Origin: Cohaesibacter gelatinilyticus
Lineage (GTDB): Bacteria; Pseudomonadota; Alphaproteobacteria; Rhizobiales; Cohaesibacteraceae
DNA length: 64,000 nucleotides
Assembly: GCF_900215605.1 (NCBI RefSeq)
Contig: NZ_OBEL01000001.1
Location: 1 to 64,000, forward strand
Direction: 5' to 3'
Notes under the pieces: generated by a model
What the model saw: the letters and a program-made list of their open reading frames with translations, nothing else
What the model was told of the DNA's origin: nothing
Databases searched by the model: none
Shown here: positions 17,974-27,323 of the stretch, piece by piece
Numbering within the stretch: position 1 is the stretch's first letter
How the letters are laid out: every line of letters begins with the position of its first letter
Position numbers and translations under genes: made by a program

Positions 17974-18389
17974 AGCAATCGCGTACGAATAGCCTCTTTC
18001 TATGCACTTTCGAATTTTAGGGTAAATAAGCGGTTAATGATTCGTGCGAATTGCAAGAATTAGATCGTATCTTAAGATTTTGCTCACCATAAACTGTAAG
18101 GAATTAGAAAGAGATATGAGCTCGGAATTTGAGCTTTAACGAGGTTAAGATCTGCGATTTTACCTATTCGAGCTCTGCAGCTTTGGCTGGTAATAATTCG
18201 ATAACATTCAGATAAGATGAAAAATTGCCAAAAGTTGGTTGGTGAAAAGCGGCTTAGAATGATGCCTGTGACATGGATCAAAACTTAAGTATGGTATAAG
18301 GCCTAGTATGAAAAAGAGCGAGATAGGATGTGGCAAGGTCCTGTCAATCGTCGAGGGCAGGTGTAGTAATAGTTAAGGAGTAACAGCCC
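17974..18389. other. Non-coding gap between podJ-like gene and MerR gene
   Basis: About 400 bp of A/T-rich divergent upstream sequence. It should hold promoters for the PodJ-like gene and the MerR regulator. I see no convincing gene, repeat or RNA in it. A small frame at 18084-18281 on the minus strand lacks a ribosome site and any recognisable content. Confidence 0.5.
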
Positions 18390-18854
18390 GTGAACGAAGG
18401 CAAATTGGTTGAAACAGAAGGCGAAGATGTTCTTACAGCATCTACCAGTGATACAGGTCCGCTTTCTTACACAATCGGTGACCTCGCCAAGGAATTCGAT
18501 GTCACATTGCGAACCTTGCGCTTCTATGAAGACAAGAATCTACTGAATCCTCGCCGTGAGGGTATGACCAGGATTTATTCGCGAAGAGATCGGGCGCGCC
18601 TGAAGCTGGTCTTGATGGGAAAGAAGGTTGGTTTCTCGCTAACTGAAATAAAAGATATGTTGGATCTGTATGACCTTCGAGATGGTCAGGTAACGCAGTT
18701 GCGGGTTGCTCTCGGCCGTTTTACAGAACAGATCGAGGTTTTGCAGCGCCAGCGTGATGATGTGGATCGGGCGATTGCCGATTTGGAACGCACGGTTGCG
18801 GTGGTGTCCGGCATGTTGCGTGAAAAAGAGAAAACAGCAGGATCGGAAGACTGA
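18390..18854 (+). CDS. MerR family regulator of the beta-oxidation operon
   Basis: A 154-residue DNA-binding protein with a MerR helix-turn-helix at about 28-95 (YTIGDLAKEFDVTLRTLRFY, then the wing GMTRIYSRRDRARL) and a dimerisation coiled coil. It has no C-terminal metal-binding cysteines, so it is of the acyl-CoA or drug-sensing kind rather than a metal sensor. It starts with GTG at 18390; AAGGAG at 18375-18380 fixes this start. MerR proteins of this type (LiuR/FadP-like) repress fatty-acid or branched-chain amino-acid degradation genes, and the operon downstream fits. The likely operator is the palindrome at 19241-19256. Confidence 0.88.
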   Translation: MNEGKLVETEGEDVLTASTSDTGPLSYTIGDLAKEFDVTLRTLRFYEDKNLLNPRREGMTRIYSRRDRARLKLVLMGKKVGFSLTEIKDMLDLYDLRDGQVTQLRVALGRFTEQIEVLQRQRDDVDRAIADLERTVAVVSGMLREKEKTAGSED

Positions 18855-18920
18855 TCTTGCTGATCCGCAAAACTCCGGTACACGATTTCAAACATTTTGC
18901 ATTTTTGATCTCTTGTTTTA

Positions 18921-18952
18921 AAGCCCTGCTCCATTCATTGGGGTGGGGGCTT
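18921..18952 (+). terminator. Possible terminator after the MerR gene
   Basis: AAGCCC (18921-18926) pairs with GGGGCTT around 18946-18952, with an imperfect inner stem closing over TTCAT. The following T-tract is weak (TTAGGTGTTTT), so this is tentative. Confidence 0.35.
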
Positions 18953-19202
18953 AGGTGTTTTACTTAAGGAGCAAAGGTGTTGGCTGGTGCCAATTCAGCC
19001 AAATCGAGTGCATGGTCATCGATCAGTCTTGTGGTTTTTACAGTTAACGGGTTGATCCGTGGTTTCTGAAGATGTTTCCCCAAAATCTTGTATCTGCCTG
19101 ACTGAGCCAGAAAGTCAAATGCCCCCTACGTCATCTAAAGGAACTCGTACCAAATGACGGTGCGAACACGGCAAAGTTATGGGATTTTAGCCGTCTTTAC
19201 CT

Positions 19203-19256
19203 TGTCTCAATCTTTCCGAGCAGATATATAATATCTAACGCTTACGCGAACGTAAG
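19203..19256 (+). promoter_or_regulatory. Promoter and MerR-type operator of the fad operon
   Basis: A -35-like TTGTCT (19203-19208) and a perfect -10 TATAAT (19227-19232) are separated by 18 bp. Eight bases after the -10 is the palindrome CTTACG-N4-CGTAAG (19241-19256). It resembles the A/T-framed ACG-n-CGT operators known for LiuR/FadP-type MerR repressors. Its position over the start site suggests repression. The site lies 177 bp upstream of the acyl-CoA dehydrogenase start. The rest of the 578-bp gap between MerR and this gene holds nothing else that I can support. Confidence 0.65.
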
Positions 19257-19432
19257 GTGTGATTAAGTGCAGTTTATCTCCGCTAATGTCTGATGAACCG
19301 CAATAATGAGAGATCGCAATACAACTTCTCTCTGGACCTCACTCAAAACGAAGCTAAGCTTTGGTTATGCATATTCTGGCTTGCGGTGAATCGAAACTGC
19401 ATTGACCGGGCTGACAGGAGGAGAAATCGAGG

Positions 19433-21220
19433 ATGCAAGTCTATAAAGCGCCTGTTGAAGAGAGCCTGTTTTTGCTCAAGGACCTGTTTGGTCTGGAGCA
19501 ATTGACAAGCTTGCCCGGTTACGAAGAAGCAACAGAAGATCTGGTCGAGGCGATTTTGCGTGAAGGGGCAAAATTCTGCGAAGAGGTTCTGACCCCGCTC
19601 AACGAACCAGGAGATTCCAAGGGTTGCTCTCGAGCAGATAATGGATCGGTCCTGACCCCTCCAGGTTTCAAAGAAGCTTACCAGACTTATGCGCAAGGCG
19701 GATGGATGGGGCTTTCCGGCGACGTGGCTTATGGAGGGCAGGGGATGCCTTCGACCCTGTCGGTAATCATTAATGAATATATGGGGTCAGCCAATCTGTC
19801 CTTCTCAATGTATTCCGGTCTGACGCAAGGCGCATTTGCCGCCCTGAGTGTGCATGCCAATGACAAGATCAAGGCGCGCTTCCTGCCCAAAATGATGTCT
19901 GGTGAATGGACTGGCACCATGAACCTGACCGAAGCTCATTGCGGTACGGATCTGGGATTGCTGCGCACCAAGGCAGTTCCACAAGATGATGGCTCCTACA
20001 AGATTACCGGTACCAAGATCTTCATCTCCGCTGGTGACCATGACATGGCTGAGAATATCATCCATCTGGTCTTGGCCCGCATTGAAGGGGCGCCAGAAGG
20101 CACCAAGGGAATTTCGCTCTTTGTTGTGCCGAAGTTCATTCCAGATTCTGACAACAATCCCGATGAGGCGAATAGCCTTGAATGCGGTAAGATTGAAGAG
20201 AAAATGGGCATTCATGGCAATGCCACTTGCGTGATGAACTTTGATGGAGCCACTGGTTGGCTGGTTGGTGCAGAAAACCAGGGCCTCAAAGCCATGTTCG
20301 TGATGATGAACGAAGCGCGTCTCGGCGTTGCCGTTCAGGGTTTGACCCAGTCTGAAGCGGCCTACCAAAACGCGCGAGACTATGCTCTGGATCGTTTGCA
20401 AGGTCGTGCATTGACCGGTGCGAAAAATCCAGATGGTCCGGCAGATCCGCTGATTGTGCACCCCGATGTACGCCGCATGTTGCTGACCATTCGTTCTTTC
20501 AATGAAGCTGCCCGCGCCTTTGCGATCTATACCTCCATACAATCTGACATCGCCCACAAGAGTGAAGACGAAAAAGCCCGTCAGGCAGCAGCAGACAAGT
20601 TGGCCCTCTTCACGCCAGTTCTGAAAGGTGTACTCACCGATTGCGGGTTTGAAAATGCCGTCTTGGCGCAACAGGTTTTCGGCGGCCATGGCTTCATCGA
20701 AGAAACCGGTATCAGCCAATATGTCCGCGATGCCCGCATCACCATGATCTATGAAGGTGCCAATGGCATTCAGGCGCTTGATCTGGTTGGTCGCAAATTG
20801 ATGGCCAATGGTGGACGTGGCATCATGGGGCTATTCCAGGAGCTGGGCGGTTATATTCAGGAGCGTGCCGAAAAAGAAGATCTGGCTCCGTTCATTCTGC
20901 CATTGAAGCGTGGCGCGGAAGATTTGCAAAAGGCCACCATGTGGTTTGGTGAAAATGCCCTTGGCAACCCCGACCATGCGGGTGCTGGTTCGGTCGACTA
21001 TATGCATCTCTTTGGGCATGTCATGCTCGGCTATATGTGGGCGCAGATGGCAGAAATCGCGTTGACCAACAAAGATGAGAACCGCAAGGATTTCTTTGAA
21101 ACCAAGCTCACCCTGGCGAGCTTCTTCATGGAACGCGTGATGCCACAAACCACCATGCGCCTGAAACGCATTCAGGCCGGTGCTGATGTGACCATGGCGA
21201 TGTCCGCCGAAGCCTTCTGA
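19433..21220 (+). CDS. Acyl-CoA dehydrogenase (long form with C-terminal extension)
   Basis: FAD enzyme for the first step of beta-oxidation, acyl-CoA to trans-2-enoyl-CoA. The 595 residues include the N-terminal helical domain, the middle beta domain (MNLTEAHCGTDLGLLRTKAV, KIFISAGDHDMAENIIHLVL) and the C-terminal helical domain. QQVFGGHGFIEETGISQYVR leads into MIYEGANGIQALDLVGRKL, where the glutamate of YEG is the expected catalytic base. The length and the last ~130 residues match the subfamily with an extra C-terminal domain, common in Proteobacteria. AGGAGGAG precedes the ATG. It is the first gene of a three-gene operon with thiolase and FadB-type genes, under the MerR operator candidate. 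Confidence 0.93.
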   Translation: MQVYKAPVEESLFLLKDLFGLEQLTSLPGYEEATEDLVEAILREGAKFCEEVLTPLNEPGDSKGCSRADNGSVLTPPGFKEAYQTYAQGGWMGLSGDVAYGGQGMPSTLSVIINEYMGSANLSFSMYSGLTQGAFAALSVHANDKIKARFLPKMMSGEWTGTMNLTEAHCGTDLGLLRTKAVPQDDGSYKITGTKIFISAGDHDMAENIIHLVLARIEGAPEGTKGISLFVVPKFIPDSDNNPDEANSLECGKIEEKMGIHGNATCVMNFDGATGWLVGAENQGLKAMFVMMNEARLGVAVQGLTQSEAAYQNARDYALDRLQGRALTGAKNPDGPADPLIVHPDVRRMLLTIRSFNEAARAFAIYTSIQSDIAHKSEDEKARQAAADKLALFTPVLKGVLTDCGFENAVLAQQVFGGHGFIEETGISQYVRDARITMIYEGANGIQALDLVGRKLMANGGRGIMGLFQELGGYIQERAEKEDLAPFILPLKRGAEDLQKATMWFGENALGNPDHAGAGSVDYMHLFGHVMLGYMWAQMAEIALTNKDENRKDFFETKLTLASFFMERVMPQTTMRLKRIQAGADVTMAMSAEAF

Positions 21221-21303
21221 TTGCCTGCCTAGGCACTATAGTAGAATACAGCATCCAGCCGATATGCCGGGTGCACTTAGATCAAGATTGACGGAGAACC
21301 CAT

Positions 21304-22512
21304 ATGGCAGATGCATATATCTATGATCATGTGCGCACCCCGCGCGGGCGTGGCAAGGCTGATGGCAGCCTGCATGAAGTTCCGGCCGTGCAACTGGCGG
21401 CAGGAACTCTGAAAGCCATACAGGATCGCAACAATCTGGACACATCCTTGGTCGAGGATATCGTTCTGGGCTGCGTCGATCCAATTGGCGAAGCCGGTGG
21501 CGTTATTCCTCGCGCAGCAGCCTTCGCAGCTGATTACGCGCAGAGTGTTCCGGGTATGCAGATCAATCGCTTTTGTGCCTCTGGACTTGATGCCGTCAAC
21601 ATGGCAGCCAGCCAGGTAATGGCTGGCGCTCACGATATGACCATCGGCGGCGGGGTCGAAGCCATGTCCCGTCTTGGCCTTGGCTCATCCGGAGGCTCCT
21701 GGTTCATGGATCCTGGCGTCAACGTACCATCATACTTCATGCCTCAAGGCGTCTCTGCCGATTTGATCGCCACCAAATATGGGTTCAACCGTGATGAGGT
21801 TGATAGTCTGGCGGCGGAAAGTCAGAAGCGTGCGGCAAATGCTTGGGACAAGGGCTATTTCGATAACGCTGTTGTCCCGGTGAAGGATATCAATGGCGCG
21901 CTGGTCCTCGACAAAGATGAGCATATGCGCCCAGGGACTTCCAAGGAAGATCTGGCCGACCTCAATCCAAGTTTTGGCATGATCGGCGAGATGGGCGGCT
22001 TCAATGCTGTTGCATTGGATCGCTATCCGGAGTTGGAGCGGATTGATCATGTGCATCATGCAGGCAATTCATCCGGCATTGTCGACGGCGCTGCTGCTGT
22101 TCTCATTGGCAACAAGCGTGGCGGCAAGAATGCCGGGCTCAAACCTCGTGCAAAAATCCGTGCCTTTGCCAATATCGGTTCCGAGCCAGCTTTGATGCTG
22201 ACCGGACCCTGTGATGTGACCGATAAGCTTTTCAAACGCGCCCGTATGTCGATGGATGACATTGATCTGGTCGAGATCAACGAAGCCTTTGCATCTGTTG
22301 TGCTGCGTTATCAGCAATATTTCGATCTTGATCCAGCCAAGGTCAATGTCAACGGCGGTGCTATCGCCATGGGTCACCCATTGGGTGCCACTGGGGCAAT
22401 GATCCTTGGCACGGTACTGGATGAATTGGAACGCCGAGATTTGAACACCGCTCTCGTGACCCTCTGCATCGGGGCTGGCATGGGCACCGCAACCATCATC
22501 GAACGCGTGTAA
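21304..22512 (+). CDS. fadA: Acetyl-CoA C-acyltransferase (thiolase, FadA-type)
   Basis: Cleaves 3-ketoacyl-CoA with CoA to acetyl-CoA and a shortened acyl-CoA. The 402-residue protein has the acyl-accepting cysteine at position 91 in NRFCASGLDAVN, the NEAFA motif (about 326-330), the catalytic histidine in GHPLGATGA and the second cysteine in LCIGAGMGTA. It sits between the acyl-CoA dehydrogenase and the FadB-type gene, with 83 and 15 bp gaps, so one transcript is likely. The context supports beta-oxidation rather than polyhydroxybutyrate synthesis. Confidence 0.95.
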   Translation: MADAYIYDHVRTPRGRGKADGSLHEVPAVQLAAGTLKAIQDRNNLDTSLVEDIVLGCVDPIGEAGGVIPRAAAFAADYAQSVPGMQINRFCASGLDAVNMAASQVMAGAHDMTIGGGVEAMSRLGLGSSGGSWFMDPGVNVPSYFMPQGVSADLIATKYGFNRDEVDSLAAESQKRAANAWDKGYFDNAVVPVKDINGALVLDKDEHMRPGTSKEDLADLNPSFGMIGEMGGFNAVALDRYPELERIDHVHHAGNSSGIVDGAAAVLIGNKRGGKNAGLKPRAKIRAFANIGSEPALMLTGPCDVTDKLFKRARMSMDDIDLVEINEAFASVVLRYQQYFDLDPAKVNVNGGAIAMGHPLGATGAMILGTVLDELERRDLNTALVTLCIGAGMGTATIIERV

Positions 22513-22527
22513 GAGGAGGAACGAGAT

Positions 22528-24756
22528 ATGACTGATTACACCAATTTCTCCATCGCGATTGATGATGATGCTATCGCCCTTGTTACTTGGGATATGCCCG
22601 ATCGTTCCATGAATGTCTTCACCGTTGAAGTGATTCAGGAACTGGACAAACTGATTGATGATGTCACCGCGAACGATGCCATCAAAGGCGTGGTTTTCAC
22701 TTCCGGCAAAAGTCAGTTTTCCGGCGGAGCCGATCTGACCATGTTGGAAGGTCTGCTCAAGCAATATCATGTCGAGAAAGCCAAATCCGACGAGACGACT
22801 GCGGCAACCAACCTGTTCGAAGAAAGCCGCAAACTGACCCTCGTCTTCCGCAAGCTGGAAACATCCGGTAAGCCTTGGGTCTCGGCTATCAATGGAATTT
22901 GTGCTGGTGGAGCTTGCGAATTATCGCTCGCCTGTCATGGTCGTGTGATGACTGATAAGGACAGTGCCAAATTCGGCCTTCCAGAAGTCAAGGTTGGCCT
23001 CTTCCCGGGGGCTGGTGGGACCACCCGCATCTTGCGCATGATGGATACGCAAGCTGGCCTGCAGTTTCTGATGAAGGGCTCCATGCTGAACGGCAAACGG
23101 GCTTTGGCTGCCAAGATTGTCGATAAGGTTGCTCCAAATCATCGTCTGGTGCCTGAAGCCAAGAAGATGATCAAGGAAGGCCTGTCTGCAATCAAGCCTT
23201 GGGATCAGAAAGGTTTCAAGCTGCCGTCAGGCCGTGTTTACTCTCCTGCTGGTTTCCAGATGTGGCCAGCGGTCGGTGCTATCTATCGTCGTGAAACCCA
23301 CGATAATTACCCAGCCATTCGCTATATGGTACGCGCTGCCTATGAAGGTTTGTTGCTTGGTTTCGATGATGCACTGAAAGTGGAAAGCCGCTATTTCGCC
23401 AAGGTGATGGCGACGCCTGAAGCAGGCAATATGATCCGCTCGCTCTTCATCAATATGCAGGATCTCGGCAAAGGCGCGCGGCGTCCGGCTTCTGTCGGCG
23501 ACCAACGCCTGAAGAAGATCGCAGTGATTGGTGCTGGTTTCATGGGTGCTGGTATCGCTCATGTCTCTGCCAAAGCTGGGTTGGAAGTGGTTCTGGTTGA
23601 TCGCGATCAGGAAAGCGCTGATAAGGGCAAAGGCCATATTGAAGAGACATTGAAGAAAGCCATTGCCAAGGGTCGTAGCACCAAGAAAAAGGCGGAAAAG
23701 CTTCTGTCTCTGGTGACACCAACTGCCGATTATAATGATCTGAAAGGCTGCGATCTGGTGATTGAGGCGGTGTTTGAAAATCCGGCGCTGAAAGCCGAGA
23801 TCTTCGAGAAAGTGGAAGCCGTGGTCGGTCCGAGCTGCACGATTGCCTCCAATACCTCGACCCTGCCAATCACCGAACTTGCCAAGTCCATCAAAAGCCA
23901 GAGCAAGTTCATCGGCATCCATTTCTTCTCACCGGTTGATAGGATGATGCTCGTGGAGATCATCAAAGGCAAACGCACTGGTGAGAAAGCCATCGCCAAG
24001 GCGTTGGATTATGTCTCCATGATCAAGAAGACGCCGATCCTCGTCAATGATGGTCGCGGTTTCTATGCCAACCGTTCGGTTCTTGGCTATATCCGAGAAG
24101 GCCACCTGATGTTGACCGAAGGTGTACCAGCTCCGATGATCGACAATCTCGCCAAACAGGCAGGCATGCCGGTCGGGCCATTGGCACTGAATGATGAAGT
24201 GGCGCTGGAACTGGCCTGGAACATTCTGGACATGACCAAAAAGCAACTGGGTGACAAGGCTGTTGATCTCAATCAGCATGCTCTACTCAAAAAGATGGTT
24301 GTCGATGAAGGTCGTCTGGGCCGCAAGAACGGCAAGGGCTTCTACGATTATCAGGGGCGCAACAAGGCGCTGTGGCCGGGTCTGAAAGACATACCAGAGA
24401 CCATCTTGAACCCCGATAATCTTGACAAAGCCGAACTGAAGGATCGCTTCCTTGTAGCACAAGCTTTGGAAGCTGTACGGGTCTGGGAAGATGGGGTGCT
24501 GGAAGATGTGCGCGAAGGCGATGTCGGCTCCATTCTAGGCTTTGGTTTTGCACCTTTCACCGGTGGTGTTTTCTCATATATCGATACCATGGGCACACCA
24601 GCATTCCTTGAGAAATGCAAGAAACTGCATCGCAAATATGGTGATCGTTTCAAGCCAACCAAACTGTTGAAAGATATGGCGAAGAACAATGAGACTTTCT
24701 ATGGACGCTTCCCACCAGAGGGGGGCAAACCGACCAAGCGCGAAGCGGCGGAATAA
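22528..24756 (+). CDS. Enoyl-CoA hydratase / 3-hydroxyacyl-CoA dehydrogenase fusion (FadB/FadJ type)
   Basis: Bifunctional beta-oxidation enzyme of 742 residues. The N-terminal crotonase domain (about 1-300) has the oxyanion-hole segments SGKSQFSGGADLTML and INGICAGGACELSLACH, and the glutamate-containing GLPEVKVGLFPGAGGT. The NAD-binding domain starts near 330 with KIAVIGAGFMGAGIAH. The substrate-binding part contains SNTSTLPITEL, FIGIHFFSPVDRM with the catalytic histidine, and two C-terminal helical domains. RBS AGAGGAGG lies just before the ATG. It is the last gene of the operon and is followed by a terminator. Confidence 0.95.
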   Translation: MTDYTNFSIAIDDDAIALVTWDMPDRSMNVFTVEVIQELDKLIDDVTANDAIKGVVFTSGKSQFSGGADLTMLEGLLKQYHVEKAKSDETTAATNLFEESRKLTLVFRKLETSGKPWVSAINGICAGGACELSLACHGRVMTDKDSAKFGLPEVKVGLFPGAGGTTRILRMMDTQAGLQFLMKGSMLNGKRALAAKIVDKVAPNHRLVPEAKKMIKEGLSAIKPWDQKGFKLPSGRVYSPAGFQMWPAVGAIYRRETHDNYPAIRYMVRAAYEGLLLGFDDALKVESRYFAKVMATPEAGNMIRSLFINMQDLGKGARRPASVGDQRLKKIAVIGAGFMGAGIAHVSAKAGLEVVLVDRDQESADKGKGHIEETLKKAIAKGRSTKKKAEKLLSLVTPTADYNDLKGCDLVIEAVFENPALKAEIFEKVEAVVGPSCTIASNTSTLPITELAKSIKSQSKFIGIHFFSPVDRMMLVEIIKGKRTGEKAIAKALDYVSMIKKTPILVNDGRGFYANRSVLGYIREGHLMLTEGVPAPMIDNLAKQAGMPVGPLALNDEVALELAWNILDMTKKQLGDKAVDLNQHALLKKMVVDEGRLGRKNGKGFYDYQGRNKALWPGLKDIPETILNPDNLDKAELKDRFLVAQALEAVRVWEDGVLEDVREGDVGSILGFGFAPFTGGVFSYIDTMGTPAFLEKCKKLHRKYGDRFKPTKLLKDMAKNNETFYGRFPPEGGKPTKREAAE

Positions 24757-24784
24757 TAGGTTCAGCTACTGTACCAGAAACAAG

Positions 24785-24810
24785 CCAGCCTTCTTCTGGA
24801 GGCTGGTTTT
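24785..24810 (+). terminator. Terminator of the fad operon
   Basis: CCAGCC (24785-24790) pairs with GGCTGG (24801-24806) across a 10-nt loop, extended weakly by flanking A/T pairs, and is followed by TTTT. It lies about 30 bp after the FadB-type stop codon. Confidence 0.7.
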
Positions 24811-25043
24811 CTCTTGCAAATCACAGCCATGCAAAATCAGCAAGAACAGTCAGGCAGATTTGAACTACACTTCCTACTCTGCGTCCAGATCATCCGCTAG
24901 AGTGGACGTTTATCAGGAATCGAGCCGACCTTTCAAAAAGCCTTTCAAGCTGTCATCAAGCAAAATCTGCTGACCACAATAGCCTTGCTGTTGCGCCATC
25001 TCGCCTGAAATTTTCATCCGTAATCTGGTTTAAATGACGATTG

Positions 25044-25076
25044 CTCCGTCTGGTCGGTATCAGACGGAGTTTTCTA
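25044..25076 (+). terminator. Second hairpin terminator in the 24757-25216 gap
   Basis: CTCCGTCTG (25044-25052) pairs perfectly with CAGACGGAG (25061-25069) over an 8-nt loop, then TTTTCT. The 230 bp between this and the fad terminator contain no gene that I can support, so either read-through is being stopped or a short RNA is made here. Confidence 0.7.
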
Positions 25077-25216
25077 TTGAAGATACTTTTATTGATGGCT
25101 TGCATTTGGGATAGTGCTATTGTGAATAGAATTTAATTGACCTATCGGTATAGAATGTGGATACTTGATTCCAATTTAGCTCCAGCTGTCAAATGACAAG
25201 TTGAAAGGGCCTCTGG

Positions 25217-25843
25217 GTGGATCAAAAACCGCATATTGATTATTACTTTACGACCATTTCCTCTTTTGCCTATTTGGGCCATTGGGCGTTTCAGGAATTG
25301 GTCAAGCAAACGGGTTGCACGGTGAGTTATAAACCGGTGCAACTGGGTAAGGTTTTTGCAGCCAGTGGTGGATTGGGTTTTGGGGATCGCCATCCAGCTC
25401 GGCTGAGAACACGAAAGCTGGAATTGCAGCGCTGGAGTGCCAAACGCGGTCTGGATATGAACCTGGACCCGAAATACTTCCCGACCAATCCGGCATTGGC
25501 TGACTGTGCAGTCATTGTTCTGCAAAATAGAGGCATTGATCCTGCACCCTTCATGGGTGAAGTCATGCGCTGCGTCTGGGTGAAGGAGCAAGATATCGCT
25601 CAATCTGACACTGTGGCACATGCGCTTGCGGATTGTGGATTGGATGCTGCTTCAGTGCTCAGTGATTCCGGACAGCAGGAAATACTGGATCTCTATGAAA
25701 CAAATACCACGGATGGTATCGATCTCGATATCATTGGATCACCATCCCCTGTTTATCAGGGAGAAGCGTTTTGGGGGCAGGACAGGTTCGAGTTGCTGCG
25801 AGATGCAATAACCTCCGGTCGGCCACCATACGAAGCGGGCTAA
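25217..25843 (+). CDS. 2-hydroxychromene-2-carboxylate isomerase family (DsbA-like fold)
   Basis: A 208-residue thioredoxin/DsbA-fold protein of the HCCA isomerase / kappa glutathione transferase family. It opens with IDYYFTTISSFAYLGH, where the serine pair replaces the DsbA CxxC and would activate glutathione. Further family segments are RLRTRKLELQRWS and the C-terminal GSPSPVYQGEAFWGQDRF. It starts with GTG at 25217; no upstream ATG exists in frame. Substrate unknown: in naphthalene degraders this fold isomerises chromene carboxylates, but no such pathway is nearby. A strong terminator follows. Confidence 0.88.
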   Translation: MDQKPHIDYYFTTISSFAYLGHWAFQELVKQTGCTVSYKPVQLGKVFAASGGLGFGDRHPARLRTRKLELQRWSAKRGLDMNLDPKYFPTNPALADCAVIVLQNRGIDPAPFMGEVMRCVWVKEQDIAQSDTVAHALADCGLDAASVLSDSGQQEILDLYETNTTDGIDLDIIGSPSPVYQGEAFWGQDRFELLRDAITSGRPPYEAG

Positions 25844-25905
25844 CAGTCCCTGCCAAGAATAATAATAACCAGCCAGCCGCTTACTCCCCACCCAAGCGGC
25901 CAAAT

Positions 25906-25934
25906 AGCAGCCCTGAAGTCAGGGCTGCTTTTTT
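25906..25934 (+). terminator. Rho-independent terminator
   Basis: AGCAGCCCT (25906-25914) pairs perfectly with AGGGCTGCT (25921-25929) over a 6-nt loop and runs into TTTTTT. It ends the isomerase transcript. Confidence 0.9.
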
Positions 25935-26014
25935 ATGCTCCGTTGCAAAATTTAGGGGACTTTACGATAGAGTTGGATCTCGCCAAACTGTCATCAACAA
26001 GATGATGAGGACAT

Positions 26015-26614
26015 ATGATGGTGAAGACACTGTATTTGCCCGGAGCGGTCGGAAATGCGCAATTCTGGCACCCAGTCGCAGAGCGATTGGGTGGAGATTA
26101 TGAGCTGATTTCCTGGCCTGGTCTGGGAGAGGAACCGGCGTGTGAGCATATCAACTCCATTGATGATCTGGTTGATATGGTTTGTGAGAAGATTTCCGAA
26201 CCTGTCAATCTGGTGGCTCAATCCATGGGAGGCTATGTCGCAATCAAAACGGCATTGCGGCATTCCGATAAAATTCAGAAGCTGGTGTTGACCGTGGCAT
26301 CAGGGGGAGTGGAAGTTGCGGATCTTGGCGGCTCGAATTGGCGTGGGGACTATCGAGAAGCCTTTCCAAAGGCGGCCAGATGGATAGAGGAGCCAACCCT
26401 GGATCTAAGCGATGCAATCCGGCAACTTACCATCCCGGCATTGCTTATATGGGGGGATCAGGACCCGATCAGTCCAGTAGCAGTAGGTGAGCGCCTGAAT
26501 AAACTGCTACCCAACAGTCATCTTGAAATCATCGCTGGTGGAGATCATGATCTAGCCAAATTCCATGATAAAACTGTCGCTGCGCTCATCAAGGATCATC
26601 TCAATAAAACATAG
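26015..26614 (+). CDS. Alpha/beta hydrolase
   Basis: A small 199-residue serine hydrolase. The oxyanion-side motif is LPGAVGNAQFW near the start, the nucleophile elbow is AQSMGG (serine about 71), the acid lies in WGDQDPISP and the histidine in GGDHDLA, so the triad is complete. Lid helices between about 100 and 140 are short. Substrate unknown. A second ATG follows immediately (26018). It precedes a small coiled-coil exported protein. Confidence 0.88.
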   Translation: MMVKTLYLPGAVGNAQFWHPVAERLGGDYELISWPGLGEEPACEHINSIDDLVDMVCEKISEPVNLVAQSMGGYVAIKTALRHSDKIQKLVLTVASGGVEVADLGGSNWRGDYREAFPKAARWIEEPTLDLSDAIRQLTIPALLIWGDQDPISPVAVGERLNKLLPNSHLEIIAGGDHDLAKFHDKTVAALIKDHLNKT

Positions 26615-26727
26615 AGCCAATCTCGTGTCACCCTGCCATAGTCTTGGCGCATAGCCTTGCTAGACCATGGTGCGAATCGAGCGTCCTAACTAATCCATTA
26701 TCAGCCGTCCTTCGAGGGAGAGTTGAC

Positions 26728-27300
26728 ATGTCCTATCCTGTTGCAACGCTATTGAGCCTGACATTCTTGGCAACCAGTGCCGGGGTAACATCATCCTTGG
26801 CTGTTTCCAACGATGATGAAGCCAGTCAGCGCTACAGCTTTCAAACGATTGCGGGCGGAACCTTGCGTATGGACCGCCAGAGCGGGATTGTTGAATTGTG
26901 TGACAAGCAGGGGGCTGATTGGGTTTGCAGTGACTTGAAGGAGTTGCAGAATGCACAGGATCAGCAGGCAGCTTTATTGGATGAAATTACACGTCTGGCC
27001 AATCTTAATGCGATGCAGAGCAAGCAAATGCAGGATTTGCGTCAGCAGCTGGATAGTCTTTCGCAGCGCTTGGCAAAGTTGGAATCACACCCATCTGATG
27101 AGGCCATGCAGCCCAAAAGCCCGAATGCGCAACAACTGCCGAAAACTCCGGTGCCTGTTGAACCAGACAAGGGTTTGACCGAGCAGGATGAAGAGGGCGC
27201 CCATTTTGAAGAGTTTCTGGATCGCAGTGAGCGTTTGTTCCGCCACTTCTTTGGTTTGGTAAAGGAGTTCAAGCGTGATCTGGCAGACGAGCGAGCCTGA
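26728..27300 (+). CDS. Exported coiled-coil protein of unknown function
   Basis: About 190 residues from the ATG at 26728, which is preceded by GAGGGAGAG; the frame is open upstream to 26644 but that part looks untranslated. A signal peptide covers about 1-25 (LLSLTFLATSAGVTSSLA). A short beta hairpin segment follows with RYSFQTIAGGTLRMDRQSG and two cysteines (VELC, WVCSD). Next comes a coiled coil of about 55 residues (NAQDQQAALLDEITRLAN), a Pro-rich linker and an acidic amphipathic tail (FLDRSERLFRHFFGLVKEF). Not a family that I can name. It converges with the thioesterase gene, 24 bp away. Confidence 0.75.
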   Translation: MSYPVATLLSLTFLATSAGVTSSLAVSNDDEASQRYSFQTIAGGTLRMDRQSGIVELCDKQGADWVCSDLKELQNAQDQQAALLDEITRLANLNAMQSKQMQDLRQQLDSLSQRLAKLESHPSDEAMQPKSPNAQQLPKTPVPVEPDKGLTEQDEEGAHFEEFLDRSERLFRHFFGLVKEFKRDLADERA

Positions 27301-27323
27301 GAACCTCTTACGTAGCTTTGGAC

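Noticed and set aside
18084-18281. 65-codon minus-strand frame upstream of the MerR gene
   Set aside because: A/T-rich intergenic sequence without a ribosome site or family features.
24916-25017. 34-codon minus-strand frame beginning MKISGEMAQQQGYC
   Set aside because: No ribosome site and very short; it could be chance. Kept only as a note for the otherwise empty gap.
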